Source: Hermatobates lingyangjiaoensis | Taxonomy: Eukaryota; Arthropoda; Insecta; Hemiptera; Hermatobatidae | Reading direction: 5' to 3' | Assembly: GCA_026182355.1 (NCBI GenBank) | Contig: JAPFBL010000084.1 | Coordinates: forward strand, 13,355,001-13,419,000 | Length of the DNA: 64,000 nucleotides | Shown: positions 1 to 14,359 of the stretch, one piece after another | Layout: each line of letters opens with the position of its first letter | Position numbering within the stretch: position 1 is the first letter of the stretch | Notes under the pieces: generated by a model | Seen by the model: only the letters and a program-made list of their open reading frames with translations | What the model was told of the DNA's origin: nothing | The model's database searches: none | Program-made: the position numbers and the translations under genes

Positions 1-545
1 TACTTTGATATATCAATATTAATCAGTAAATATTTTTACTGATATTGATCAATATATCAGTAAAAATTCATTAATTATGTTTAAACAAGTGCTTGTAGCA
101 GGTTCTTGGCGTATCATTATGAATCCCTAATCCTCGTTTTATTACTGCTTGGATTATTGGTAGAAGTGTAGTATCATCTCTTTCTTTCAATACTTTGTTT
201 GAAATGTTGAGATGATGATTGTATGCCCGTCCCAAATAGGACTATTTTCAAATAGTTTCGAAAAACAAATAGTTTCCATAGTGAAATCAGGTATGACGAA
301 ATGAAAAATTGTATCTCGCCAAATTTATTAAACCTAATTTTACATTTATTTTAAAGTAATAATTCTAAATATTTTTTTTAAATAAATATAGAATATGTTT
401 TATCAGAAATCACAATTGATACAAACAGAACGTCAAAATATGCACAGAAAACCTTGGAAATATCACTGCTTGCAATAAACTTGAAACGATGGAACTGTTT
501 ACAAAGTTAAATAACGACGTTCAGTGTCATTACGATCGTCTAGCA

Positions 546-979
546 CAGGTATGGGGAAGTCTGCATGTGGCCTTTTGAATCATAAAGTGCAGCCTGCTGC
601 GGTTTGTTGAGAAAAATGTTTCAAAATATAAAGAATTACAATTCTGGCAATAAAGACAAAAAATTCTGAAATTTAGGAAGAAGACTATTTCTCAATCATT
701 ATTTGAAAAATCTCAGCTTTTAGAAAATGATTTTCCTGAGTTAACAAAGGTGATAAATGAAGGCAATGAGGACACTATTTTCATCTTTTTCTTTCATCTT
801 TCAATCTTTTGAAAGACGCGAAACAGTTTTAGATGCACTGATCGAGTAATATAATGATAGATTCAAGGATTTTACAATATAACTATTATATAAGAATTTG
901 TTTATCCATTCGTTGTGGCCTTTTAGGTAAGTGGACAGTGCGAAATGTCCTTTACTCCAAGAAAGGTTCTCCACCCCTG
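546..979. mobile_element. Short non-autonomous hAT-type DNA transposon
   Basis: An 8-base direct repeat, GTCTAGCA, stands at 538-545 and again at 980-987. Between the copies the element opens with CAGGTATGGGGAAG and closes with the inverse of CAGGGGTGGAGAACC, a terminal inverted repeat of the hAT type. hAT transposases are known to make 8-base target duplications, so ends and duplication agree. At 434 bases it cannot encode a transposase and I read no transposase domain in it. It is best taken as a deletion derivative or MITE. The intact duplication suggests a fairly recent insertion. Confidence 0.8.
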
Positions 980-987
980 GTCTAGCA

Positions 988-3900
988 TAACCACGAACAA
1001 TTATACAAGATGCTTCTTCAATCATGATTGAAATGTGTACAATAGATGGTTTGTTAAAAGGCAATCCCAAAATCAACTGCTTATCGCTTGTTGAAGTGAC
1101 GAGGTTACAATCAAGAATTACTAGCTCAACTATTACTATATGACAGGCAGAGATCTGTGTCTGGTATTTTATTGAAAAAAGAAAGTGAAAAAATTTTGAA
1201 AATAATTTAAACTAACTAATTATTTTGTTACAAATTCTCTTCGAAAAATACTTTATCGATAAAATAATTTTAAGAATTAAACAAGAATGAACAATCTTAC
1301 CTTGAAAGTATTTACGTGATAAGATTGCACATCTTATTTAACTGTAACCAACAATCTCTGAGGTGCTAACAATAATAATTTTATATTTATAATAATTTTA
1401 ATTAATGTACTAAAGGAATCCCACCTTCTATTACTTTGAAATAAATGCACTTTGAAATTTTGCAGTGTTTTGAACTAGTGCAGTCAATAAATTTTACTCT
1501 TGAAATATCACATATTTTCAGAGATTCTTAAGAATTTAAATATCCTAACAAATTTTGTTTCCTGGGTTGTTTGAGCTTCATTTAAGATAGAAACCTAGTT
1601 TTAGTCTTAATATGAGTATAATATAATTCAAATTTTGAATTACGACTGAGTGCAAATAATTTTTTAGTTTATAAAATGGTACCTGTTTGCATCGTAAATA
1701 TAATAAAAGCAGAAGTCATTATCCAATTACTATCTCCTGATGATACAAGATACAGGCTAGGAATATCTCTTTCAACCAGTGAGATATTTCTTTCCAAAAA
1801 GGTTGAATTTTCTTCCATTTCAGAATGATTTAAGGAAAGAAAATTTTGAAAATCTTAGTATGAATCTCCAAGGGTGCACTAGAATAAAGATATACTTGAA
1901 TAAGACAGTAGAAGGTTTTATAAAAAGATTTATACATGATTAACTTGTTTACTTCAAAAGGAATATTTGACTTGTCACGAAGGTTATTTGGGCTAATGAG
2001 GTAAATGATTGCCCAATTTTGTTCATGTTAAGAATCTAGGCTCAAACCAGAAGCTGAATGGTAATTACTGGTTTGTTCTTGTATAGAAACCGTTTCTTGT
2101 TGACCCAATAAGTAATGCTTTTAATTAAATATGCAATTATATATTAAAGAAGGAATATATTCACTAATATAATCAATACCAATACATCCTCATAAATTTA
2201 ATTTTAAGTAGAATTAAATATTTCAATTTTGCATATATTAAATATTATAAAAAAGGTATTCTATTCAACAGTTATAAGTTATTTTATACAGTCAAACTAA
2301 AATAAGAATGTAAGTATATATTTCCATATACCTACAAAGTGTTTCTACACGTAAAACGACATGAAATGTAGAAGGGAAATACTTATGAAATATAAATTTA
2401 AAGTTAGTAAAACATATATTGTATACAAGAACAATAACTTACCTTGCACAGTAAAATAAAAATAAGAAAGTGATCAACAACTCTTCATCACTTCAAATAC
2501 GTTTCTCCCCCCAAAACGATATGAGTTACATAGAGAGTAGTTTGCAAACATATATGTAACAATAGACTTAAATACATCAAACACATATTCTATTCAACAT
2601 ATATGAGGTACCTCACACAAATACCTTTAATATAATTAAAGGAACATGTAACCAAAGCTCTTCCTACACATCAAGAGCGTTAGTAGTCCCGTAACATATG
2701 AGTTACTCAAAAGAGTATATTGAAACAGTAATGCATAAATATATAAATTTAATAAATATAGAACACCTATGTATTCAACAAGTTACCTACACAGTAAAAT
2801 TACAATAAGAATGTAATTATACATCTCCATATACCTGAATAAGCCTTTGTCATGTTTCTAGGGTAATGGTTCTGAAACTGCTTGAAGTTGGGGAGTTCTC
2901 TAATAGCTGGAAACACACTGTGTATAATCTTCGAGAAATGTTTTAATTAAATCAAATACAATATGATAAAAATTGTTATTAAAAATAAAGAAAATCGGAC
3001 TTACTTTTAGTATGTTTATTCTTCTGTCCAGAGAAATATAAACTTGATGAGCCTTGTCGTGTCTTCTTCAGTGTTTGGAGCAAAAACGTTTTATAGAAAT
3101 AGGGGGAGCTCGCATTTCTTCTTCAACCCACTGAAATCACTTTATGTCTAGCCTGTTTTGAATAAGGAATAATGTTGCTGCACATTGTAGAATTTTTGCT
3201 CAGAGTAGTGAACAAATGTAAATGCGCCATTGGTAAAACAAATTCGCTGCATATATAATATGTTTGAGGTGAGTAGCTTTATTTAAAAAGAAAGTCGCCA
3301 TTACTTATAACTCGTAATAATGATGCGTTCACAAAAAGTGATGTAACCTAAACACACAAACCTGAAATGTTTGTTTTTCTCAAACATAATACATGCTTAA
3401 ACTCAAAACATGCCCACTAACCTGTGTACAGGTATCCTTTCGTCTGTACCTGCAACAGTACACACATGTTAATATTAACTCAATGGTAATATAAAATATT
3501 GTGGAATCTTTGTCTGTCATGGACGTGACTAGCCATAATAAAATAATTCTGGTATATGTCAAAGTATATAATTAAAATATAAATCAGTTCAGCACATTTC
3601 ATAAAGTAATTTTTCTTGTTTTCTTCATTTACAGACCTAATCGCTTAATAGTTTTCATTATTATATCCTAACATATCTTCAGTTAATACCTAATGGTATT
3701 ACAGATTTATTTGCTAATCGTTCTTCTTCAAAGAGTCCAGAAGTCCACTTAAGCAGTTCTAGAACAGAGTGGCCAACCCCATTATGACTGGTTTTTACTT
3801 CATTTAAGATAAAAAAAATTTGTTAAATGTTTCATAAAAATTGAAATTTCCTTCATAGTTCTTTTATTTGAAAGTTTTCTTTTTACACTATTCAGTGATA

Positions 3901-6900
3901 AATTTAATGCTTGTTGCTATAAGGTTCACGTCAATAAGGAATCGAGAATATTAGTTATAATTTAAAATATAACATTTTGTTAAAATAACTTCAAGAAAAA
4001 AATTCCATAAAACATATTAAATTCGCAAATATCTTAAAATAAAAAATGTGTGCATAATACATTGGACTGCCTTCCATGCACTATGTACATGCATATGCCA
4101 TCTTTCCCATTATCATTAATATAATTCCTAAGTATGGACATTTGGACAAGTAACTTTTGATTACTTAATATAAAAGGTTATACTTTAGAAAAAATCTCAC
4201 TAAATGAAAGACTGTAATCAGAAATATTGTACAAACTATAATTTGCACACAGCAAAAAAAACTAAAATAGTATGCACTCAACAGTAATGTGAGTAAATAT
4301 ATTATATAATTCATTGATAATCAAATTAATTAATTAAACCTTCAAAATAAGTTGTATTGCAAAGGACTTCATTTGCAGGAGCAACAATAACATTTCATAT
4401 TTCAGTTAATTCATTATAATGAATGCCTACTAGTATTTTGCTGCATGTGATGAAAATGTAATCAATATTGTATTTAGAGCTATTCAAAAGAAATTTAGAG
4501 AGGTCATTTTTAAACAATGTCAACACTATTAATTGTATCAGTACCCATTACAAAAGTAAAATATCTTTCTTTTTTCAATTACAATCGCAATATGAAATTT
4601 ACTTCTCATTAATAGCTTAAGTAAGTTACATCTTATTAATTTACAATGAATGTTTAATTAATATTATCACATTTTTAGGAAATCTAAGTCGTAATATGTT
4701 TCATATATACAATATACAATGCTTAATACTATATTACTTATGAAGTATGAACATGTACATCTTTAATATGATATATGTTAAAAATATTCTGTTTAACCAA
4801 TGCTACTAAATAATATGAGGTATAACTTAATAATTAATTTTAATAACTTAATGAAAATATTATTTCTTCATTCATCTTAAATAATAGTAATTGTAACAAA
4901 TAAATTAAGCAACAATATTTTAATTAGTTTAGCTTATATCGAATTAAATAGGTATAATGTAAAATATTCTGCAGCAAATATGTACTATTAATAAATAGAT
5001 AATTATACTTCATAAATAAACCATAATAAGCATTTTAAATCTTTTTTAACATTATCTTTAATCCACAGGAGTTTATATAAACTATGAATATTAAAATATT
5101 TAAGTACTTATGATACTGCACAAGTAAGTTAAGACAAAAATTGTACTTACTGTTTGAAGTTATCATTGCATGAAATATCAAGTTGAGTGAATAAATTAAA
5201 TTATTAGAACTTTATTTAAAGGCACTCCCGAAAGCCGAACACTTCACTGAAGAATAACAGTAATGGTTTTGTTTTATTTACAGATTTCTTAAAGTAAAAA
5301 TTAATTTCATAATTTTCAAAAATTGTTGCAGTTAATTTGTTTTGTTTCTTCTTTAAGAAATATCTGCTTTGATCTTATAAGTAAATATATTAAACGTAAT
5401 AATTAAGAGCGATACGTTGATTATAATAATGATGATGACGTTGCATCATTCAGATTATTATTCTTTTTCTCGTAAGTATAAAACTTTATCTTTAATATGT
5501 AGTTAGATAAATAATAAATAATTAATAGTAGTTAGTGGTATAACTAACCACTATTTGTTTGTATGAAAATTATACTTGTATGTAATGTTGACTTGAATAA
5601 TTCATTTTTCTAGTTATTACTATAACACAATACATTTGAATAGTAATTACACTAAGATTCCTATTGTTATGTACTTGTACTACCATCAACATTACAATAC
5701 AACTGACTTAGAATAGACTAGTATGTTACTGCTCAGGTATGAGTAACCTTATGTAAATACAACATTTTAGTTACATATATTATTGATTTGTTATACGTTA
5801 CAAAATGATTTTAAGATAACGATATTATTTTCAGTGAGTTTTTCTTAAGTGACTACTAAACACTTAATTGTAACCGTTTGTACATAACAAGATTTTAACC
5901 TGCAAGAGTATATGTATCAATATTTCATGCAAAACTGCATAAATTAAACAGGTCTAACATCATGCTATATCACTGATACATAATGATTCTTTTCTTCAAG
6001 TTATTCTATAAAGAGCAGCACCTAATTATCTTTCGTTTCTTCATTATTATTAAATACTATAAAGTAATATGAAACCTTATTTGACTTGATTTCAATTTTT
6101 TTCATTTAGACATTATTTCAAATTGGCTTCTGTATATATTCTATAGACTATTGAGTGAATTTTGAGAGCTAGTTATAGAACAATTACTGACTGATAAATT
6201 TTTGGATTTATATGTAAGTTAAAATTGAATAGAGTGGTTTGTCTTATTTAATTGAACGGCAAAGAAAACAGAAATGAGTATTAAACATTCTCAGAATGCA
6301 AAACAAATAAGGATATGTTAATTAGATTTTAAATCTCTCCTTGTTTGTAAAATATATTTATACATCCTCCTGTTAGTAGAAGTATAGTACTATGTATGAC
6401 TTCAAAACTATTTTGGTAGAAATGGATTCTCTATTTGATTAGCTCTCAAATTACTTTAAAACTTGTTTTTACTATGAAAATTTATCTTATTATTTTTTAT
6501 GATGTATACTATAATTTACATACAAATTATGTGATATTTTTATAAATGAACTATTTGAGTAACCATTGGAATCAGTATCCTTCAGGAATAAAAATACTTA
6601 AATCATTAGGGATTTCATTGAATTGTAATAAACATATAAATTTGCACTTGACTTTGAATGCGAGTTGAAATGTTTTTTCTAAATTTATGAATGTTAATCG
6701 GGTCAAAATATAATTACATATCAATAATTCGTGTTAGAGTATTTTTAAAGATTTATTGAAACTATTATATATCAATTGTACCTTCATTTCTCGAGGATAA
6801 ATGTTTTAAATTGTGATAGACCTCAAAAAAAGAATATTTTTTTAGATTAATAAAAGTATTAGAGAATTTCACAAGTTTATAAGTGACTTTAGAATTGAAG

Positions 6901-7681
6901 ATCCAATTTAAAACAGCATAGTGGAGCAGTTAACAGATCGCCTTACAAAGAAATCATGCTTGTAATATCTAATCAAGTAAATTTATTAGATAAACAGCTA
7001 ATATTTTCCCTTTTATTATTCAATCAATTGAATTCATAAGAATAAATATTATTCGGTACATAGATATTTTCAAATTTCATTTAGTCAATTGAGGTGTTAA
7101 ACATCAAATCACTTTCTGTACAGTACTTTCTTATGGAGTCTCACAATGTGGAAGGGATGTGGCATGTAATGTATGATCCTTTTAAACTCCCTAGAGTTTT
7201 TTGGTCGGTAATTAGAAATTTGTTAGGTTGTTGGCGCTTTGGTCTACCATAGCGTTATATGTGCAATATTATCTACCTGTAAAACATTTCTTCAGTCCGT
7301 CCTACGATATTATTCATGAGTTCCAATACAAAACTTCTCCTTATTTCAAATTAATACATAATCTTATGTTAATTTTAACTTAATGTTTTGGTAAAATAAA
7401 TCGTCCTAATCCTTTTGGCCCTATCACACATTATGATCAAACCAATCTGATACCCTTTTTAATTGAAACTCTTTCGCCACATCCCAGGAACAACAAGCCC
7501 AAGCCTATGATAGGTAGGTAAACGTAGATAAACTACGTTTAAAACATTATGTCTGGATTGAAGAAGTTCTATATAAATTTTCATTACGTATTATTACTCT
7601 TCTTTACATTGATGGAGATGGAAAGCCTGGAGTTCTTTCACTTTTTTGATATTTCGTATGAAATTCTTTAATTCGTTCTGA
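988..7681. other. AT-rich intergenic DNA without recognisable genes
   Basis: Stops are dense in all frames and the longest open frames (about 60-90 codons) resemble nothing I know. No tRNA, rRNA or clear transposon end is visible. Short stretches near 7440-7680 may be the decayed 3' flank of the non-LTR fossil that starts inside the duplicated unit, but I cannot align them. Bases 1-545 are likewise AT-rich; 1-65 contains a partly palindromic TATATCA/TGATATA-rich stretch. Confidence 0.5.
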
Positions 7682-8106
7682 TAATGACCAAGGGTTAGTC
7701 TATAGGTTTGGTCTGTAAAACGTCCTGCGATGATTTCAAAGTTGAAACAGGCCCTTGTAAATCAAGTATATGAGGAATACTTACCTCCTGAACACTCTCA
7801 CATGAAACCAATTTCATCATAGTACCACCTATAATACTTTATAATAGACCTACATTATAGTACTGACTAGAATACTTTATATGAAGTCCTGCAATACAGA
7901 TTAGGCCTTTCTAACGTAAGAGTGCAGTATTGTACCAACATTAATCTTAGTAATGTTAAATAAAGTAGCTCTAAAGTATTAACGTAGTAGAAGTATTTAG
8001 CATGTTTAATGATGATACCTAGTGTCTTCAATGCATTCAAGATAATACGACACAGTTATAGTTAATGATGAGTTATCAGATACACCCAAGTCTTTAATTA
8101 TGACTC

Positions 8107-8500
8107 CTATCTCCAGAGGTTATTTCCAGTTCCAATCTCTTCCCAACAGTTTCTATAACCATTGAATATTAAGGTTGATTCAACGAAGTTAAAAGAGAAG
8201 TTGTTAATGTAATATTTTTTGAAGTCTATGGTTTCAGGAATTCTCAAAGGCAACATAGTCACAAGAGCTCCTGTTTTTAAATTAACAAGGTCATCTGCAT
8301 ATCCTTTGCGTATCTTAACTTGATTATTTAGAATATCCAGGAGGCCATCCACAAACATCCACCACAAAGGGCGTCAGCACACATCGCTAAAGAATTTAGC
8401 ACACTAGTGGAATTTCAATTGAGGTAGATCCATGCCTTACACTAATTATTCTCGCATTTGATTATGTAATCCATTCTATAGTTCATTGATTAATTCATCT
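8107..8500 (-). pseudogene. Non-LTR reverse transcriptase fossil (unit 1)
   Basis: An 86-codon open stretch reads FVDGLLDILNN, then GYADDLV. This is the palm region of non-LTR reverse transcriptases of the Jockey/R1/I type, where YADD holds two catalytic aspartates. Just upstream an in-frame stop interrupts what should be the VLSPLLW segment, and nothing full length remains on either side. The fragment lies in the duplicated unit upstream of BNIP1 and on the opposite strand. The family is clear from the motif; the exact clade is not. Confidence 0.65.
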
Positions 8501-8861
8501 AAATATTATTACTGATTCAATGGATTCGAAGGTGTTATTATGAACTCCTTCTATATCTAGATAGCAGCACACGGTAATTATTTTAAGTTTTAAAGGTTTT
8601 TTTATGTTAACTAACATTTTTGTAACTGTCTCTGTCGATACATCTTTACGATAAATATGTGTTCCGTTATGAAAACTCACATTTGACTACAATTTTCCTG
8701 TTTCTATAGCTAGAACATTTGTCATTTTCAATGGAATATTACTCTCCAATGTTGTTGGACTCTTGAAATACTCGTAATAAAATAATATTTAATACTAAAT
8801 TTTATGTTTCTTCAATCGACGGAGAGGCAGCATAAAAATAGTAGAAGGATTGTCAGAAAGC

Positions 8862-9890
8862 TTCAATATTACCCAAAAACAATGAAGTTTCTAAACACAT
8901 CCAGGATTATATAACTAAAAATTATATATTTTAAAGAGTGCAACATGTAAATTTCTTTTAATGCTTTCGCTGGACAACGATTTATCTCTGTGGAGGACAT
9001 TTTAAAATAAATGGTTGCTTGACTTTGGCATTTATGAATTTTGTTGGTCTTGTATATCATATTAACCAATTAAAATATCATCAAATTTCTGTTATGAAAT
9101 TTGAAAACAATTATTACATTTGAATCGATAATGACAAAAATTGTCTAAGTCAATATAGACAAATCCAACAAGCTTCAGGTTATTCATTATTCCATGTTTG
9201 GTTTTTATAGCTATATTCCCATTTGCTGCATTTATTATTTTTTTTTACTAATTTTAGGATGCATTTTTTTATAAAAGTCCATTGTTCTATAGTTAGTCGA
9301 TTAGTGTAAAAGAAACATGTGATGAAATCATAAAATGTGACATTTTCCATCTACGTTATTTCTTCAAACTCACAGTACTCAGCTCATTTTCCCAAATCGT
9401 GCTAATTTTAGGTATAATTTCATCTTAATCAATCTAACGGTGTGACTTGCGCCCAGAAGCTTTTGAAATCAATCGTAAGTCAATTACTTTTACATTTCAT
9501 TGCAAAAAAAACTTTCTGATTACTTTAATAATCTCAGTTTTTTTTTTCAAATACCTATTGTCTTTGTCAGTGTCATCATAATAGAGTTTTATGACTCTAG
9601 AGTTAGTAGTTCAGGAGGAAGAATTGTCTAAACACACATTTTGCCCAAAAAAAATAGCTTTTCCATTATTCAAGAAATAATAATGCACATCTCACTATAG
9701 GCCCCATTTTTATGCAAAATATTAATTTGATACATCAAACTGTGTGGCTCGCAGAGTGTCTACAAATTTTTGGATACTACGCTATACTGCCACATCCACA
9801 CAAACATCATGGAAAAAATGACAAAAAAGGACTTTGGGGACCATGAAACATGTAAATCCGTCAAAATTTCGATATCTATTTCTTTAGATA
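8862..9890 (+). repeat. Dispersed repeat family, copy 1
   Basis: AT-rich non-coding stretch that shares blocks, in the same order, with 24440-25560 and 58975-60575. Shared pieces include ATATTACCCA near the left end, a CCCATTTTT...GCAAAATAT block near 9703, and ATCCGTCAAAATTTCGA near the right end. No transposase is readable. The right end has diverged from the other copies. Confidence 0.55.
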
Positions 9891-10455
9891 ATTAGTTAAT
9901 AAGGCTTTAATCACAGGAATGAAAAAAAAATTACATATTATATATGAATAATATTACGATTAAAAAAAACAGGAAGTAATTATGAAATCAATCAAGAAAA
10001 AATAAGATAATCAATATAATACGTTTATAAAGCATATATACGTTTATTCGAAATCCATTTATTTATTGCTTTTGAAAAATAGTTGAGGCTTACAAAAAGT
10101 TTCTTACAATTATGTCTCATTAAACAGAAGACCTATCCTGATTGTAATTAATTTTGAAATTTGTATTCAGTAACAGTTCATGTATTTACAAAAATCAAAT
10201 TATTGAATACGTAAATTTTAAGTTATTTGTTAAGGGGAAAATCTGTCAAATAGTAAAATATTAGAAAAATGGAACAAACTTGGTGGCACTTAATATCAAT
10301 AGGAGATTTTAGTAGGGAACCTTTCGACAGAGAAACCTCCTAGGTAAACAAGTAGGTGCTTAAAGTTATTATTTCTTAAAATTAATATCACATTAGTAAC
10401 AATGAATAAATACTTAATTATTAATTAAAATCGTGTTGTGAGTCTAGTGTAAACA

Positions 10456-11865
10456 ATGAAGGTTCACCTCAATCAAGCAGAACAGTTGAAATCTGCATTG
10501 ATTAACAATGATATAATTATAAAGCGTTTGATTCAGGTTCGTTTCAATTTTTTTTGGACTAAAGCATATGTATATATAATATTATATATGTTTTATATAA
10601 TAGTGTCTTTTAAACATCTTACAGGAAATTTATAACTGTGATAATCAAGATCATTTGAATGAACTGAATGCTGAAGGAAGAGAGAAACTGACAACGTTAA
10701 AAAACCAGATAGATAATCTAGAGGCTTATTCACAAGAGAATTCAGATGAATGGCTTAAAACTGAGGCTGATAATTTTCGGAAACAATATTATAGGTGTGT
10801 ATTAAAGGTTTTTAAGTCGTTATACCTCTGGTATCCTTAATTGAATTATTGCAGCTTTTACTAAATTTATTCCTTAATTTGTTGCTTTTCAACTGATTTA
10901 GGCTTCATTGTGCTAACCCTTTGCTGTCCATATGGTCATCGAAATATATTAAGATAATACAAATTTTGTATTAAGATAATACAAACAAATCCTTACTAGT
11001 TTTTTGGAATATTATTTAATTAAGTGTGTATACATGATAATATATTTAAACTAAGGTCCTATTAAATAAGTTCTAAAATATGGGATGTAGACTTTCTAAT
11101 CGGTTTCAAAGTTATGTCCCAGGTCTTAACATGACTTGGATACTCTTACATGTCTATTATTCTTATCAATACAGTGTAAACCCCTGTAATATATTGGAAT
11201 TGTAGAGAATTAAAGTCGAACTTATTGAAAGGTTTTTAAAATATAAGGAAGGAGGTTTAAATTAGGCATAGTTGACTGTTCATTCAGCATGCCGACTGAT
11301 AGGTGAGCCGTTGTATAGTTGTCTATCACATGCTGCATATCGCCTGGTGTCAATAGTATTTTTTCCTCATATATTTGGTTACCAACCGAACGATCTGAGG
11401 GAGACAAAAAATTGTTTATACCTTGTGCATATTAATAATATATTGATTTAAAACTATTACAGCTTATATTATTATCCTATATAACTTCTGGAGAATATTA
11501 ACTTGTATATGAAACTTGCAAACTTCTCATTAAAAATACTATCAACCTATCGCAAGTCCAAGAAAGTGTAATGAACAAAAAAGTTATAAATTTTAGAAGC
11601 TGCTACAAAATTAAAAAAAATATGCTTCACAGAAAATTTGGGGCCATTATAAACAAATACTTATATATGTTAACTTTTACAACACATGTTAACTTTGTGG
11701 TAATCACAATATAAATATCTCAATGAAAATATTATTTTTCTCACGTTTTTTTAGCACATTCGGTGCCTTCAAAAAAGCAAATGTGGAAGCAATGCTGGCT
11801 ATAGCAAAGGCTCAAAAGAAGGATCTGTTTCAGGAAAGTGGAGAGCAAGTTTTATTGAGGCGAAG
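10456..11865 (+). CDS. BNIP1: BNIP1/Sec20 exons 1-3, upstream duplicate
   Basis: Exons at 10456-10536 (from ATG, 27 codons), 10625-10794 and 11755-11865, each bounded by AG and GT. They encode the N-terminal helical part of a Sec20-type SNARE. All three exons match those at 14925-16332 with no change I could find. Exon phases forbid using both sets: exon 3 ends with two bases of a codon, while the duplicated exon 2 needs a whole-codon junction and the duplicated exon 1 starts with the ATG. This copy can make a full protein only if its exon 3 splices over the second copy to exon 4 at 21316. Otherwise it is a 5' partial duplicate or an assembly duplicate. Confidence 0.75.
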
Positions 11866-12575
11866 GTATTAGCATCTTTTCTATAGTTTTGATGACTTTT
11901 ATTTTCATGAAAGTACTTAAAACAAATAACTTTATCTATAGATGGTGATCTTTTTAGTGATGCCTCTATAATGTTTAATGGGATAGTTGTGGGATATCTT
12001 TCAATTACTTTTCGAAATTTTTGATGTGAAGAAATTATCCAAATGGAAATGAAATCTGTAGTAGCTTCATTGTCAGGAATTAGTGACCCTGCATTGACTT
12101 TGTCATATTAGTGTAACTTTTTATGTTTTATATATATATGTTATATTATGTAATGACCAAGGGTTAGTCTATAGGTTTGGTCTGTAAAACGTCCTGCGAT
12201 GATTTCAAAGTTGAAACAGGCCCTTGTAAATCAAGTATATGAGGAATACTTACCTCCTGAACACTCTCACATGAAACCAATTTCATCATAGTACCACCTA
12301 TAATACTTTATAATAGACCTACATTATAGTACTGACTAGAATACTTTATATGAAGTCCTGCAATACAGATTAGGCCTTTCTAACGTAAGAGTGCAGTATT
12401 GTACCAACATTAATCTTAGTAATGTTAAATAAAGTAGCTCTAAAGTATTAACGTAGTAGAAGTATTTAGCATGTTTAATGATGATACCTAGTGTCTTCAA
12501 TGCATTCAAGATAATACGACACAGTTATAGTTAATGATGAGTTATCAGATACACCCAAGTCTTTAATTATGACTC

Positions 12576-12969
12576 CTATCTCCAGAGGTTATTTCCAGTT
12601 CCAATCTCTTCCCAACAGTTTCTATAACCATTGAATATTAAGGTTGATTCAACGAAGTTAAAAGAGAAGTTGTTAATGTAATATTTTTTGAAGTCTATGG
12701 TTTCAGGAATTCTCAAAGGCAACATAGTCACAAGAGCTCCTGTTTTTAAATTAACAAGGTCATCTGCATATCCTTTGCGTATCTTAACTTGATTATTTAG
12801 AATATCCAGGAGGCCATCCACAAACATCCACCACAAAGGGCGTCAGCACACATCGCTAAAGAATTTAGCACACTAGTGGAATTTCAATTGAGGTAGATCC
12901 ATGCCTTACACTAATTATTCTCGCATTTGATTATGTAATCCATTCTATAGTTCATTGATTAATTCATCT
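12576..12969 (-). pseudogene. Non-LTR reverse transcriptase fossil (unit 2)
   Basis: Second copy of the YADD-containing fossil at 8107, identical in its open frame and carried here by the 4.47 kb tandem duplication rather than by its own transposition. Confidence 0.65.
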
Positions 12970-13330
12970 AAATATTATTACTGATTCAATGGATTCGAAG
13001 GTGTTATTATGAACTCCTTCTATATCTAGATAGCAGCACACGGTAATTATTTTAAGTTTTAAAGGTTTTTTTATGTTAACTAACATTTTTGTAACTGTCT
13101 CTGTCGATACATCTTTACGATAAATATGTGTTCCGTTATGAAAACTCACATTTGACTACAATTTTCCTGTTTCTATAGCTAGAACATTTGTCATTTTCAA
13201 TGGAATATTACTCTCCAATGTTGTTGGACTCTTGAAATACTCGTAATAAAATAATATTTAATACTAAATTTTATGTTTCTTCAATCGACGGAGAGGCAGC
13301 ATAAAAATAGTAGAAGGATTGTCAGAAAGC

Positions 13331-14359
13331 TTCAATATTACCCAAAAACAATGAAGTTTCTAAACACATCCAGGATTATATAACTAAAAATTATATATTT
13401 TAAAGAGTGCAACATGTAAATTTCTTTTAATGCTTTCGCTGGACAACGATTTATCTCTGTGGAGGACATTTTAAAATAAATGGTTGCTTGACTTTGGCAT
13501 TTATGAATTTTGTTGGTCTTGTATATCATATTAACCAATTAAAATATCATCAAATTTCTGTTATGAAATTTGAAAACAATTATTACATTTGAATCGATAA
13601 TGACAAAAATTGTCTAAGTCAATATAGACAAATCCAACAAGCTTCAGGTTATTCATTATTCCATGTTTGGTTTTTATAGCTATATTCCCATTTGCTGCAT
13701 TTATTATTTTTTTTTACTAATTTTAGGATGCATTTTTTTATAAAAGTCCATTGTTCTATAGTTAGTCGATTAGTGTAAAAGAAACATGTGATGAAATCAT
13801 AAAATGTGACATTTTCCATCTACGTTATTTCTTCAAACTCACAGTACTCAGCTCATTTTCCCAAATCGTGCTAATTTTAGGTATAATTTCATCTTAATCA
13901 ATCTAACGGTGTGACTTGCGCCCAGAAGCTTTTGAAATCAATCGTAAGTCAATTACTTTTACATTTCATTGCAAAAAAAACTTTCTGATTACTTTAATAA
14001 TCTCAGTTTTTTTTTTCAAATACCTATTGTCTTTGTCAGTGTCATCATAATAGAGTTTTATGACTCTAGAGTTAGTAGTTCAGGAGGAAGAATTGTCTAA
14101 ACACACATTTTGCCCAAAAAAAATAGCTTTTCCATTATTCAAGAAATAATAATGCACATCTCACTATAGGCCCCATTTTTATGCAAAATATTAATTTGAT
14201 ACATCAAACTGTGTGGCTCGCAGAGTGTCTACAAATTTTTGGATACTACGCTATACTGCCACATCCACACAAACATCATGGAAAAAATGACAAAAAAGGA
14301 CTTTGGGGACCATGAAACATGTAAATCCGTCAAAATTTCGATATCTATTTCTTTAGATA
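13331..14359 (+). repeat. Dispersed repeat family, copy 2
   Basis: Same copy as 8862-9890, duplicated with the 4.47 kb tandem unit. Confidence 0.55.

Larger units (their letters stand above)
7682..12150 (+). repeat. Tandem duplication, unit 1 (4469 bp)
   Basis: This segment is repeated head to tail by 12151-16614. It carries a non-LTR reverse transcriptase fossil (minus), a copy of a dispersed repeat, and the promoter side plus exons 1-3 of BNIP1. Reading both copies side by side I found only four differences: three indels (1, 1 and 3 bases, near 10918, 11089 and 12060) and one substitution (near 11894). The 5-base length difference matches these indels exactly. The units abut without spacer, and both the unit start and the sequence after unit 2 begin TAAT, a 4-base microhomology. 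Confidence 0.95.

Noticed and set aside
801..1076. 91-codon minus-strand frame
   Set aside because: It overlaps the right end of the hAT-type element and its flank, has no known domain, and is explained by chance.
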